A stretch of 35,551 nucleotides of DNA from an uncultured Ruminococcus sp. (GTDB lineage: Bacteria > Bacillota > Clostridia > Oscillospirales > Ruminococcaceae). Each line of letters begins with the position of its first letter. Position 1 is the stretch's first letter. Below the pieces are notes generated by a model. The model saw only the letters and a program-made list of their open reading frames with translations, was not told where the DNA came from and searched no databases. The position numbers and the translations under genes are program-made. Below are positions 17,077 through 25,636 of the stretch, piece by piece. The stretch is taken from assembly GCA_945867875.1 (NCBI GenBank), contig CAMBJF010000002.1, forward strand, positions 1 through 35,551, given 5' to 3'.

Positions 17077-18126
17077 TTACATTGCCGATGAGTCGTGATA
17101 TACCGATACATCAGCATATATTCCTCCGCATTCAGCCCCTTTGAGGAGCCGTCTGCTTATACTGAAACGGCTTTCTGCAACAATGCCGTTCTGTATTTTT
17201 ATGCTGTAATAGCTTTTGCTGCGGTCTGCGGCAATATTTGACATAAATGCTGAAATGTCCTCGTCAGAACCGTCAAAACATATCTCAGGTTCAGTCTTAC
17301 GGGCTTTCAGCACTCCGCTGTAAACTCTGTCGGGTATGACATTCCTGCATTCGGATAAATATACCTTTGCCGCTTCAAAAACCGCCTGTGCATTTTGCCT
17401 GTATTCATCTTTGGTATAAAAACTGTGGATCAAAACGGGAACTGCAAGCAACAGCAGAAGCGGTGAGAAAATTATCACTGCATATGCCATAGCTTTCACT
17501 GCATCACCGAAGATGATGCTTGCAGGCAGCGATGAGGTATAGCCCTTTGAGGGCTTGGTCTTATAGTCGGTGTTATATACGGGATAACCGCCCGCAGCAG
17601 CGCCGCCTGCGTAGAAGCTCACATTTTCATTTTCGGAAGTGATGTTGTCATATTGCTTTGCCAGGCTTTCAGTGCAATACAAAAGCCTTTCATCTGAGCA
17701 CCAGAAGCTTTGGACGGGCTTGCCTTTTATTACAATAACGGAGAAATAGCCATAGTCCCTTTCCGTGCTGCCGCCCATAAGACGGCGCATTGCTTTAAGG
17801 ATATCTTCCTCCGAACCGTCATAAAGAGCGTCATAGCTCCTGTAATAGCTTTCATACTCATCGGGATATGAAAGGCTGCCGCTGTAAATGCCGTCTTTTA
17901 TGACTTTGCCCTCGGCTTCGCATTTTGTCTCATAGGTGCAAAAATTTGTAAAGACAAGCTTGGCATTTGAGTTTGCAGCCGAAAGCATACCACCGATGCA
18001 GCCTGTATCATAAACAAGCTCACAGGCAAAATAAGAAGTATAATATGAGAGGAGAATGGTAAGGACGATACCAACAATGAGAAACATCACGAAATGACCC
18101 TTTCTTCTTGGGATTATCCTTGTCAT
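17077..18126 (-). CDS. Two-TM membrane protein with a duplicated domain, function unknown
   Basis: I do not recognise this 349-residue protein. A basic N-terminus (MTRIIPRRKG) and a first hydrophobic segment (about 11-34) suggest N-in topology. Residues 35-205 would be outside, a second segment (about 208-234) returns to the cytoplasm and residues 235-349 stay inside. The outer and inner parts look like copies of one domain. About 54-149 and 245-328 share an NA..VF start, a Cys, VI.D..YSG.L, DGS(E/D)EDI, a Y(F/Y)S(V/I).I..G strand and a closing RLL. The NSNAKLVF stretch after the first TM recalls clostridial pilin-like proteins, but I see no prepilin peptidase site. It begins 18 bases after secA and precedes the epimerase by 25 bases. 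Confidence 0.8.
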   Translation of the reverse strand: MTRIIPRRKGHFVMFLIVGIVLTILLSYYTSYFACELVYDTGCIGGMLSAANSNAKLVFTNFCTYETKCEAEGKVIKDGIYSGSLSYPDEYESYYRSYDALYDGSEEDILKAMRRLMGGSTERDYGYFSVIVIKGKPVQSFWCSDERLLYCTESLAKQYDNITSENENVSFYAGGAAAGGYPVYNTDYKTKPSKGYTSSLPASIIFGDAVKAMAYAVIIFSPLLLLLAVPVLIHSFYTKDEYRQNAQAVFEAAKVYLSECRNVIPDRVYSGVLKARKTEPEICFDGSDEDISAFMSNIAADRSKSYYSIKIQNGIVAESRFSISRRLLKGAECGGIYADVSVYHDSSAM

Positions 18127-18144
18127 ACCCTCACTCCGTCTGTA

Positions 18145-20883
18145 TTACTTCAAGTCTCTTCCGCAGCAGTTCTTGTACTTCTTGCCGCTTCCGCAGGGGC
18201 AGGGATCGTTTCTGCCAACCTTCTTCACACGTCTTGGCTCGTTCTCATAGCTGCCGTCGCCCTGAGTCTCCATGGGCTCCGCAACTCTTTCTCTCTTAGG
18301 CTCATCATTGCCCTTGACCTGAATTGTGAACAGGAGACGTACAGTGTCCTCACGGATAGACTCGATCATTGCGTCGAACATCTCGAAGCCCTCGTAACGG
18401 TACTCGACAACGGGGTTCTTCTGACCGAATGCACGGAGACCGATACCTCTTCTCAGCTCTTCCATATCGTCGATATGCGCCATCCACTTAAGGTCAACTA
18501 CCTTAAGGAGGATAACTCTTTCAAGCTCTCTGAGCATATCGCTGCCAAGGTCCTTTTCACGCTTGTCATAATATGTCATTGCTCTTTCGGTGAGCATATC
18601 GATGATGTCGTCCTTTTTGAGCTTGCCAAGCTCTTCGGGGGTGTATTTGAAATCATCGGGAGTGGTGAGAAGTCCTGCGAAATGCTCCTTAAGACCTGTA
18701 AGGTTCCACTCGTCCTGAATGGTGTTGTCGATAATGTAGAGGTTAACACCGTCAGCTACCCAGTCCTTTATCATCTTCTGGATATATTCGTGGATATCCT
18801 CGCCGTTGAGAACCTTTGCTCTCTGCTCGTAGATAATGGCTCTCTGAGTGGACATAACGTCATCATAGTTGAGGACATTCTTTCTGATAGCGAAGTTTCT
18901 GCCCTCCACCTTTTTCTGAGAGGACTCAATTACCTTGGAGAGCATCTTGGACTCAATGGGCATATCCTCGTCTATGTTCATATTTGTCATCATCATCTGG
19001 AGACGCTCGCCGCCGAACAGTCTCATAAGGTCGTCCTCCAGTGAAAGGAAGAAGCAGCTTTCGCCCTCGTCTCCCTGACGGCCTGCACGTCCACGGAGCT
19101 GGTTGTCGATACGTCTGGATTCGTGGCGCTCGGTACCGAGAATGTAAAGACCGCCTGCGGCACGGACCTTGTCCGCCTGATCCTTGATAACAGCCTGATG
19201 CTTTGCATAGAGCTTCTTATATTCCTCACGGGCTGCAAGGATAGCCTCGTCATCGGTGTCGGCATAGCTTATAGCCTCGCTGATAAGCTCCTCCTCCATA
19301 CCCTCACGCTTCATATCAGCCTTTGCAAGGAACTCGGCATTACCGCCGAGAAGGATATCAGTACCACGTCCTGCCATATTGGTGGCAATGGTAACTGCAC
19401 CAAGCTGACCTGCCTGAGCAACTATCTCGGCTTCCTTAGCGTGCTGCTTTGCGTTCAGAACGTTGTGCTTGATGCCTCTCTTGGAGAGCATCTTTGAAAG
19501 TATCTCGGACTTTTCAATGGAGATAGTACCAACGAGAACGGGCTGACCCTTTTCGTGGCACTCAACTATCTTATCAATAGCAGCCTTGAACTTTGCGTTC
19601 TCGGTCTTGAAAACAACATCGGGGTGGTCTATACGCTTGATAGGACGGTTTGTGGGGATCTCGATAACGTCCAGCTTATAGATCTCTCTGAACTCGTCCT
19701 CCTCGGTCATAGCCGTACCGGTCATACCGGAGAGCTTGTGATAGAGACGGAAGAAGTTCTGGAATGTGATAGATGCAAGGGTCTTGGACTCGTGAGCTAC
19801 CTTAACGCCTTCCTTTGCCTCAATAGCCTGATGAAGTCCGTCATTGTAGCGGCGTCCCATCATAAGACGGCCTGTGAACTCGTCAACGATGACAATTTCG
19901 CCGTCATTTACAACGTAGTCGATATCCTTCTTCATAATTCCGTTGGCTTTGAGAGCCTGGTTGATGTGGTGAAGAAGAGTGGAGTTTTCGGCATCGTAGA
20001 GGTTTACAACGTTGAAATATTTCTCAGCCTTTTTTACGCCCTGACGGGTGATAGTGGCTGTCTTTGCCTTTTCGTCGATGATGTAGTCGCTGTCCTCGGC
20101 AATTTCTTCCTGATCGGTCTTTGTGTCCATTTCAGCAACAACAAAGGGCTTTAATGTCTTTGCGAATTTATCCGCAAGGGTGTACCACTCTGTGGACTTG
20201 TCTCCACGTCCCGAAATGATAAGAGGGGTTCTCGCTTCATCGATGAGGATAGAGTCCACCTCGTCCACGATGGCGAAGTTAAATTCTCTCTGAACCTTTT
20301 CGCTCTTGTAGATGACCATATTGTCACGGAGGTAGTCGAAGCCGAACTCGTTGTTTGTACCGTATGTGATATCGCAGTTGTATGCTTCACGGCGCTCGTC
20401 GTTGCTAAGGTCGTGGAGGATACAGCCGATAGTAAGTCCTAAGTATCTGTACACCTTACCCATTTCCTCGGACTGGGATTTTGCAAGGTAGTCATTAACC
20501 GTTACGACGTGAACGCCCTTGCCGTCCAGAGCGTTGAGGTATGATGCACAGCAGGCAACGAGGGTTTTACCCTCACCTGTTCTCATCTCGGCGATTCTGC
20601 CCTGATGAAGAACTATGGCACCGATTATCTGCACGGGATAGGGCTTCTTGCCGAGAACACGGAATGCCGCTTCTCTGACAGTTGCAAGAGCCTCGGGAAG
20701 TATATCGTCAAGAGTCTCGCCGTTTGCAAGTCTTTCCTTGAATTCGGGGGTCTTGGCTTTCAGCTCTTTCTCGGTGAGCTTGCCGTATTCCTCGTCAAGG
20801 TCAAGCACCTTCTGCTTTATGGGGTCGATCTTTTTAAGCTCTCTTTTGCTGTAGTTTCCGAAAAGTCCGTCTAAAATACCCAT
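18145..20883 (-). CDS. secA: Protein translocase subunit SecA
   Basis: This is the ATPase motor of the Sec pathway, driving secreted proteins through SecYEG at the cytoplasmic membrane. It is 912 residues. Walker A is MRTGEGKT (100-107), followed by [10 protein letters not shown], and the DEAD-type Walker B lies in [17 protein letters not shown] near residue 210. [10 protein letters not shown] and [22 protein letters not shown] belong to the second nucleotide-binding fold. The C-terminus ends with the SecB/zinc tail: Cys895, Cys897, Cys906 and Cys907 in [20 protein letters not shown] supplies the ribosome binding site. The gene has its own consensus promoter and probably leads the unit secA-orf349-ce-comFB. 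Confidence 0.98.
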   Translation of the reverse strand: MGILDGLFGNYSKRELKKIDPIKQKVLDLDEEYGKLTEKELKAKTPEFKERLANGETLDDILPEALATVREAAFRVLGKKPYPVQIIGAIVLHQGRIAEMRTGEGKTLVACCASYLNALDGKGVHVVTVNDYLAKSQSEEMGKVYRYLGLTIGCILHDLSNDERREAYNCDITYGTNNEFGFDYLRDNMVIYKSEKVQREFNFAIVDEVDSILIDEARTPLIISGRGDKSTEWYTLADKFAKTLKPFVVAEMDTKTDQEEIAEDSDYIIDEKAKTATITRQGVKKAEKYFNVVNLYDAENSTLLHHINQALKANGIMKKDIDYVVNDGEIVIVDEFTGRLMMGRRYNDGLHQAIEAKEGVKVAHESKTLASITFQNFFRLYHKLSGMTGTAMTEEDEFREIYKLDVIEIPTNRPIKRIDHPDVVFKTENAKFKAAIDKIVECHEKGQPVLVGTISIEKSEILSKMLSKRGIKHNVLNAKQHAKEAEIVAQAGQLGAVTIATNMAGRGTDILLGGNAEFLAKADMKREGMEEELISEAISYADTDDEAILAAREEYKKLYAKHQAVIKDQADKVRAAGGLYILGTERHESRRIDNQLRGRAGRQGDEGESCFFLSLEDDLMRLFGGERLQMMMTNMNIDEDMPIESKMLSKVIESSQKKVEGRNFAIRKNVLNYDDVMSTQRAIIYEQRAKVLNGEDIHEYIQKMIKDWVADGVNLYIIDNTIQDEWNLTGLKEHFAGLLTTPDDFKYTPEELGKLKKDDIIDMLTERAMTYYDKREKDLGSDMLRELERVILLKVVDLKWMAHIDDMEELRRGIGLRAFGQKNPVVEYRYEGFEMFDAMIESIREDTVRLLFTIQVKGNDEPKRERVAEPMETQGDGSYENEPRRVKKVGRNDPCPCGSGKKYKNCCGRDLK

Positions 20884-20922
20884 TCTTTTTATTCCACCTT
20901 AATAAATGTATGTGTTTTAATG

Positions 20923-20989
20923 TAATGCGTAAAAGTGATAATGCATAAATACGCACAACTATGCTTATATTCTATTATAACGCATAATT
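20923..20989. repeat. Three copies of a TAAYGCRTAA motif around the secA promoter
   Basis: Copies occur at 20923-20932 (TAATGCGTAA), 20939-20948 (TAATGCATAA) and 20978-20987 (TAACGCATAA) on the plus strand. The third lies across the end of the -10 box and the spacer of the secA promoter; the other two lie in the secA leader. They could be a repressor operator or chance in AT-rich DNA. Confidence 0.3.
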
Positions 20990-21002
20990 CAAGTCGTGTC
21001 AA
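20974..21002 (-). promoter_or_regulatory. Consensus sigma-A promoter for secA
   Basis: On the minus strand TTGACA (21002-20997) and TATAAT (20979-20974) are both perfect with 17-base spacing. The start site would be near 20967, giving a leader of about 84 bases. The 350-base intergenic region 20884-21233 holds this promoter, the divergent ask promoter, the TAAYGCRTAA motifs and a short hairpin; I see no gene in it. Confidence 0.88.
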
Positions 21003-21122
21003 TATATTTTTTTGTTATGACCTTGTTAAGGAAAGCATACGCTGATCTGTCCGCCACACAAATACAGCAGTATTTCCCAAATGGACAAGCCCCGAAACGG
21101 CAAAATTTGTCTTATATGGCAA

Positions 21123-21151
21123 TTGACCTGAGGGGAAAAATAGGATATAAT
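21123..21151 (+). promoter_or_regulatory. Sigma-A promoter for aspartate kinase and citrate synthase
   Basis: TTGACC (21123-21128), 17 bases, TATAAT (21146-21151). Transcription would begin near 21158, 75 bases before the kinase start. The leader contains a hairpin at 21181-21201 (GACGCTCC with GGCAGCGTC, one bulged C) without a T-run. It is too short to be a lysine riboswitch. Confidence 0.75.
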
Positions 21152-21233
21152 AGAATAGTCGCATATTATACGATGAAAGAGACGCTCCAAATGGCAGCGT
21201 CCTCACATATATTTAAAATGGAGAAGAGTTATT

Positions 21234-22559
21234 ATGGAAAACACTAAGGTAGTCAAGTTCGGCGGAAGCTCTCTTGCCGATGCAGGTCAGTTCCGCAAGG
21301 TTGCGGACATCGTTCTTTCCGACCCCGCAAGAAGATTTGTTGTTGCCTCCGCACCCGGAAAAAGATTCGGCGGCGATACCAAAGTCACCGATATGCTTTA
21401 CAACTGCTACGATCTCGCCGTAAAGGGCGAAAGCTTCGACAAGGCTTTTGAAGCTATCGAGCAGAGATTTGAGTCCATTATTGACGAGCTTGGCATTGAC
21501 CTTTCCCTCGACACCGAGTTTGCAAACATCAAGAACGCCTTTGCTCACCGTGCGGGCAGAGACTATGCCGCAAGCCGTGGCGAGTATCTTAACTCCATTG
21601 TTCTTGCAAAGTTCCTGAACTTTGATTTTATCGACCCCGCAGGCTATATCAGATTTGACGAAAAGGGCGTTTTTGACCTTGAAACCACACGCTCCCTCCT
21701 CGCTCCCAAGCTTGCCGAGTCCTCCCACGCAGTTATCCCCGGCTTCTACGGCTCAATGCCCAATGATACTATAAAGACATTCTCAAGAGGCGGCTCCGAT
21801 ATCACAGGCTCTATCGTTGCAAATGCCGCAAATGCTGTTATATACGAGAACTGGACTGACGTAAGCGGCTTCCTTATCTGCGACCCAAGAATCGTCGATA
21901 ACCCCAAGCCTATCACAACCATCACCTACAGAGAGCTGAGAGAGCTTGCTTATATGGGCGCAACCGTTCTCCACGAGGAAGCTATCTTCCCCGTAAGAAA
22001 AGCAGGTATCCCCATTAACATCAAGAACACCAACCACCCCGAGGACAGAGGAACATTTATCGTTTCCGAGACCGCTGAGACCTCCAAGTACACCATTACG
22101 GGTATTGCGGGCAAGAAGGGCTTCTCCGTTATCCAGATCGAAAAGGATATGATGAATTCCGAGCTGGGCTTTGGCAGAAATGTTCTGAGAGTTCTTGAAA
22201 AGAACGGTCTCTGCTTTGAGCATATGCCCTCAGGCATCGACACAATGAGCATCGTTGTTAATTCCGAGTCTCTTATCGGCAAGGAAAAGGCAATTATAGA
22301 TGAGATAAACTTCCGCTGCCACCCCGACAAGCTGGAGATCGAGAACAATCTCGCACTTATCGCCGTTGTGGGCAGAAGTATGAGAAAGGCAAGAGGCACT
22401 GCGGGCAGACTGTTCAGCGCCCTTGCACACGCAAGAGTTAATGTTAAGATGATAGATCAGGGCTCCTCTGAGCTCAACATCATTATCGGAGTTGAAGAAG
22501 AGGACTTTGAGACTGCTACAAAGGCGATCTATGATATGTTCGTACTTCCTCAGGAGTGA
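21234..22559 (+). CDS. Aspartate kinase
   Basis: The protein phosphorylates L-aspartate, opening the route to lysine, threonine, methionine and diaminopimelate for the cell wall. Its 441 residues form one kinase domain with KFGGSS at 8-13, SRGEYLNS near 115, FSRGGSDITGS near 183 and a typical Asp-rich ATP site. Two C-terminal ACT domains follow (about 300-365 and 372-441), the usual place for feedback control by lysine or threonine; SVIQIEKDMMNS begins the first. GGAGAAGAG precedes the ATG. The citrate synthase gene follows 60 bases later with no terminator between. It is a single-function kinase, not fused to homoserine dehydrogenase. I cannot tell which amino acid inhibits it. Confidence 0.93.
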   Translation: MENTKVVKFGGSSLADAGQFRKVADIVLSDPARRFVVASAPGKRFGGDTKVTDMLYNCYDLAVKGESFDKAFEAIEQRFESIIDELGIDLSLDTEFANIKNAFAHRAGRDYAASRGEYLNSIVLAKFLNFDFIDPAGYIRFDEKGVFDLETTRSLLAPKLAESSHAVIPGFYGSMPNDTIKTFSRGGSDITGSIVANAANAVIYENWTDVSGFLICDPRIVDNPKPITTITYRELRELAYMGATVLHEEAIFPVRKAGIPINIKNTNHPEDRGTFIVSETAETSKYTITGIAGKKGFSVIQIEKDMMNSELGFGRNVLRVLEKNGLCFEHMPSGIDTMSIVVNSESLIGKEKAIIDEINFRCHPDKLEIENNLALIAVVGRSMRKARGTAGRLFSALAHARVNVKMIDQGSSELNIIIGVEEEDFETATKAIYDMFVLPQE

Positions 22560-22573
22560 TTATTCCATTGGCT

Positions 22574-22594
22574 CTGAGGGGCAGTGCTCCTCAG
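22574..22594 (+). other. Intercistronic hairpin between aspartate kinase and citrate synthase
   Basis: CTGAGGGG (22574-22581) pairs with CTCCTCAG (22587-22594), with one G-U pair and the loop CAGTG. No T-run follows, so it is more likely an RNA-stability or processing element than a terminator. Confidence 0.45.
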
Positions 22595-22619
22595 GGTCTG
22601 TATGAAAGGACTGGTAAAA

Positions 22620-23948
22620 ATGGATAAGCTTTATGCAGCTTACACCGAGAACAACAAGATCGACCCTAAGTATTACGATAAATTCAGCGTTAAAAGAGGT
22701 CTCAGAAACCCCGACGGCTCAGGCGTTATGGCAGGCATTACAAACATCTGTAATGTTCACGGATATGTGCTCAACGAGGGTGAAAAGTTCCCCGATGAGG
22801 GAAAGCTTGTGTTCCGTGGCTATAACATCAACGACCTTGTTGAAAATGTAGTTGCCGAGAACCGTTTCGGATATGAGGAAATTGCATATCTTCTTCTTGG
22901 CGGAAAGCTCCCCGACAAGGCAGAGCTTGAAAATTTCGGCAGGCTCCTTGACAGCAACAGAGAGCTTCCCGACGGATTTTTCGAGGATATGATACTTAAA
23001 GCTCCCTCAAAGAATATTATGAACAAGATGTCCCGTTCGGTGCTTGCTCTTTATTCCTATGATGAATGTCCCGACAACACAGGCGCAAAGCACGAGGTGG
23101 ACACCGCTATTTCCATTATCGCAAAGATGCCTGTTATTATGGTAGATGCATACAACGTCAAGCAGAGATATTACAATCACGGCACAATGTTTATGCATCC
23201 CCTTATCCCCGGACTTTCCACAGCCGAGACTATCCTCTCACTGCTCCGTCCCGACAGGCAGTACACCGATGCAGAGGCAAAGCTCCTTGATATTATGCTT
23301 ATGCTCCACGCAGAGCACGGCGGCGGAAACAACTCCACATTTACCTGCCGTGTGCTTACATCTTCGGGCACAGACCCTTATGCTGCATATTCCGCAGCTA
23401 TCGGCTCCCTTAAAGGCCCCCGTCACGGCGGTGCCAACCACAAGGTCCTTGAAATGCAGCGCTGCGTAATGGAAAATGTTCAGCACTGGGACGATGAGGG
23501 CGAGGTCGCTGACTTCCTTACAAAGATACTGAAAAAGGAAGCAGGAGACGGCAGCGGACTTATCTACGGTATGGGTCATGCGGTTTACACCCTTTCCGAC
23601 CCCAGAGCCGTTATCCTCAAAAAGAATGCAGAGAAAATGGCTCTCGACAGCGAGTTCGAGCCTGAGTACAGACTGCTTGAAACTATTGAGCGCCTTACTC
23701 CCGAGCTTTTCAAAAAGGTCACAGGCAACGACAAGAAGATGTGCGCAAATGTGGATATGTACAGCGGCTTTGTTTACAAGATGCTGGGCATTCCCGAGGA
23801 CCTTTACACTCCTCTCTTCGCCACATCACGTATGGCAGGCTGGTGCGCTCACCGCTTCGAGGAAGCTATGACAGGCAAGAGAATTATCCGTCCCGCTTAC
23901 AAGAGCGTGAGCAAGGAAAAGAGCTATATCAAGCTTTCCGACAGATAA
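22620..23948 (+). CDS. gltA: Citrate synthase
   Basis: The enzyme joins acetyl-CoA and oxaloacetate into citrate; in an anaerobe this mainly feeds the 2-oxoglutarate/glutamate branch. With the ATG at 22620 it is 442 residues. The catalytic triad appears as His269 in GPRHGGANHK, His320 in YGMGHAVYTLSDPRA and Asp379 in NVDMYSGF; HAEHGGGNNSTFTCRV lies at 230-245. The frame is open from a GTG at 22584, but GAAAGGA at 22604-22610 fixes the start at 22620. It shares a transcript with aspartate kinase and ends at the terminator at 23969. A 2-methylcitrate synthase role cannot be excluded from sequence alone. Confidence 0.95.
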   Translation: MDKLYAAYTENNKIDPKYYDKFSVKRGLRNPDGSGVMAGITNICNVHGYVLNEGEKFPDEGKLVFRGYNINDLVENVVAENRFGYEEIAYLLLGGKLPDKAELENFGRLLDSNRELPDGFFEDMILKAPSKNIMNKMSRSVLALYSYDECPDNTGAKHEVDTAISIIAKMPVIMVDAYNVKQRYYNHGTMFMHPLIPGLSTAETILSLLRPDRQYTDAEAKLLDIMLMLHAEHGGGNNSTFTCRVLTSSGTDPYAAYSAAIGSLKGPRHGGANHKVLEMQRCVMENVQHWDDEGEVADFLTKILKKEAGDGSGLIYGMGHAVYTLSDPRAVILKKNAEKMALDSEFEPEYRLLETIERLTPELFKKVTGNDKKMCANVDMYSGFVYKMLGIPEDLYTPLFATSRMAGWCAHRFEEAMTGKRIIRPAYKSVSKEKSYIKLSDR

Positions 23949-23961
23949 TTTTGGTACATAT

Positions 23962-24000
23962 ATAATTTCAGCCGCTCTCGGTTTCGGGAGCGGCTGTTTT
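23962..24000 (+). terminator. Terminator of citrate synthase, first copy of a 34-bp repeat
   Basis: CAGCCGCTCTCG (23969-23980) pairs with CGGGAGCGGCTG (23985-23996), one G-U pair, loop GTTT, followed by TTTT. Positions 23962-23995 are identical to 25599-25632, which lie just after the next gene. Confidence 0.88.
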
Positions 24001-24026
24001 AATGTAATTTTAGAATACAATACATA

Positions 24027-24055
24027 TTGACTTAATTAAATTAGCCTGATATAAT
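24027..24055 (+). promoter_or_regulatory. Sigma-A promoter for the nuclease-like gene
   Basis: TTGACT (24027-24032), 17 bases, TATAAT (24050-24055), with TG one base before the -10 box (extended -10). The leader would be about 23 bases, with GGGGGGA (24074-24080) as the ribosome binding site. Confidence 0.8.
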
Positions 24056-24084
24056 AATATTATAAACTTTATTGGGGGGATGTT

Positions 24085-25602
24085 ATGTTTAATGAGTATA
24101 TGTGGAAAACGTATCTTAATGCAGGCGGAAAAGACGTTGTGAAGATGTTTGAGGATAACTTTACGAAGAAAATGTCACCAAGCTATTATGATGAAATTTT
24201 AAACCTTCACAAAAATATATGTGCAGCTCCTATTGTCAGCAAGCGTGTATGTGAAGATTTAAAAATGCTTGCAACGGACTTGAAAAATAATGATTTCCTT
24301 TATGGCTGTTATTCCATAATAGATATGTTTAATGCGAAAAATTTTGATTGCACAATAGAAAACGTTATGAAAGGATTGTATGACGGGCTGAACGATACGG
24401 GCAAGGAAAAGCCCAATTATATGTTCAAAGAATTTGCTTTGGGTATTACCTACTATTCAACTTTTTTGGCGATAGAGTTTCCCGAAGCATTCATACCTTA
24501 TTATTTCTGTTATAATTACAACGTTCTTGAAAAAATAGCGGAAGAGTTTGAGATTGAGATGCCTGAAATTCCCGTGAAAAAGGATTACGAGGGTCGCTTT
24601 TTCCACTATGCCGAAATTTGTATGACACTGTGGGATTTCAGGAAAAAACATAATATGTCGCCCTATGAGCTTTGGGCATTTCTTTATGATTTTGCTCCCA
24701 AATACATCGGAGGCACGGACAGCTACATAATTAAAGATATTCCCGAACCCAAAGGAGCATATTTTATCGGCGGCTCAAAAGATGATATTTTCCTTGACGG
24801 AAACGAAGAAAAAATAACCTGCTGGCAGTGCGACCCTGATACAAGAGCCGGGGATATGATAGTTATGTACCTCAAAACGCCGGTCAGCGCAGTTGATTCG
24901 GTGTGGAGAAGTATTTCGGTAGGATTTAATGACCCATTCTTTTACTATTACAGATGCACATATATCGCCAGACCTGTTAGTATTAAGCGAATTACACAAA
25001 AAGAGCTTCAACAGGATTCCGTATTTAAAGAAGTGCCCATAGTCCGCAAAAATATGCAGGGAATAAACGGCGTGGAACTGTTGCCATCTCAGTACAATCA
25101 TTTAATGGATATTGCAGGTGCTGATGTTCCACGGCTTGAATTTATTGTTTCGGAAAGCGGTCAGGAGCTTATCAGAGAAAAAGATGTTGAAAACAAGCTT
25201 ATAATTCCTCTTTTGAAAAAACTCGGCTATAATGAAAATGAATACACAAAACAGCTTTACATTGAAATCGGCAATCATAATCACGCTATGATACCTGATT
25301 TTGTGCTTTTACCCAAACATTCAAAGGGACATTATTCGGCGTTTGCACTTATTGAAGCCAAGATTAAAATTTCAAGTCAAAAACAGCTTGAAGAGACAAA
25401 AACGCAGGCAAGAAGCTACGCAGTTCAGCTTAAATCAAAGTATGCGGCTATTGCTGACAAAAATAAGATATGGGTTTTAAGTTCGGATGATGATTATTCT
25501 GAGGAAATTTTTTCGGTTAGTTGGGATGAGCTTAATGATCCGGATGTTTTTTCAAAACTGCTAAAGCTTATAGGCGTAAATTCTAAAAACGCCAAGAAAT
25601 AA
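24085..25602 (+). CDS. Putative modification-dependent restriction nuclease: helical domain, PUA/EVE-like domain, HsdR_N-type nuclease
   Basis: This solitary 505-residue protein seems to have three parts. Residues 1 to about 215 are alpha-helical and unassigned. Residues about 220-345 resemble a PUA/EVE-like domain, a fold that reads modified bases: a Trp-containing start (ITCWQCDP), AGDMIVMYLKTP, a DPFFYYY strand and a late VRKNMQG. Residues about 355-490 look like the HsdR N-terminal nuclease, with Pro404-Asp405 and Glu424-Ala425-Lys426 forming a PD-(D/E)XK site (IPDFVLLP, ALIEAK). There is no helicase, methylase or specificity subunit nearby, so a type IV-like defence role is my inference. 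The gene is richer in A and T than its neighbours, has its own promoter and lies between two identical 34-bp terminator repeats, suggesting acquisition. The domain calls are from pattern only. Confidence 0.6.
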   Translation: MFNEYMWKTYLNAGGKDVVKMFEDNFTKKMSPSYYDEILNLHKNICAAPIVSKRVCEDLKMLATDLKNNDFLYGCYSIIDMFNAKNFDCTIENVMKGLYDGLNDTGKEKPNYMFKEFALGITYYSTFLAIEFPEAFIPYYFCYNYNVLEKIAEEFEIEMPEIPVKKDYEGRFFHYAEICMTLWDFRKKHNMSPYELWAFLYDFAPKYIGGTDSYIIKDIPEPKGAYFIGGSKDDIFLDGNEEKITCWQCDPDTRAGDMIVMYLKTPVSAVDSVWRSISVGFNDPFFYYYRCTYIARPVSIKRITQKELQQDSVFKEVPIVRKNMQGINGVELLPSQYNHLMDIAGADVPRLEFIVSESGQELIREKDVENKLIIPLLKKLGYNENEYTKQLYIEIGNHNHAMIPDFVLLPKHSKGHYSAFALIEAKIKISSQKQLEETKTQARSYAVQLKSKYAAIADKNKIWVLSSDDDYSEEIFSVSWDELNDPDVFSKLLKLIGVNSKNAKK

Positions 25603-25635
25603 TTTCAGCCGCTCTCGGTTTCGGGAGCGGCTTTT
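25599..25635 (+). terminator. Terminator of the nuclease-like gene, second copy of the 34-bp repeat
   Basis: The hairpin AGCCGCTCTCG (25608-25618) with CGGGAGCGGCT (25623-25633, one G-U pair) has the loop GTTT and a TTTT run at 25632-25635. The sequence 25599-25632 repeats 23962-23995 exactly and even overlaps the stop codon of the gene (25600-25602). It may also serve the convergent acetyltransferase. Confidence 0.88.
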
Positions 25636-25636
25636 G

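Noticed and set aside
18094-19044. Open frame of 316 codons on the plus strand opposite secA
   Set aside because: It is a shadow of the secA reading frame, with no domain or start signal.
21158-21233. Lysine riboswitch upstream of aspartate kinase
   Set aside because: The leader is only about 75 bases and has a single short hairpin; the lysine riboswitch needs about 170 bases and a five-helix junction.
20996-21247. Small plus-strand gene of 83 codons between secA and aspartate kinase
   Set aside because: It runs across both promoters and into the kinase gene, has no ribosome binding site and no recognisable protein pattern.
22584-22619. GTG start extending citrate synthase by 12 residues
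   Set aside because: The GAAAGGA site lies inside the extension and is correctly spaced for the ATG at 22620.
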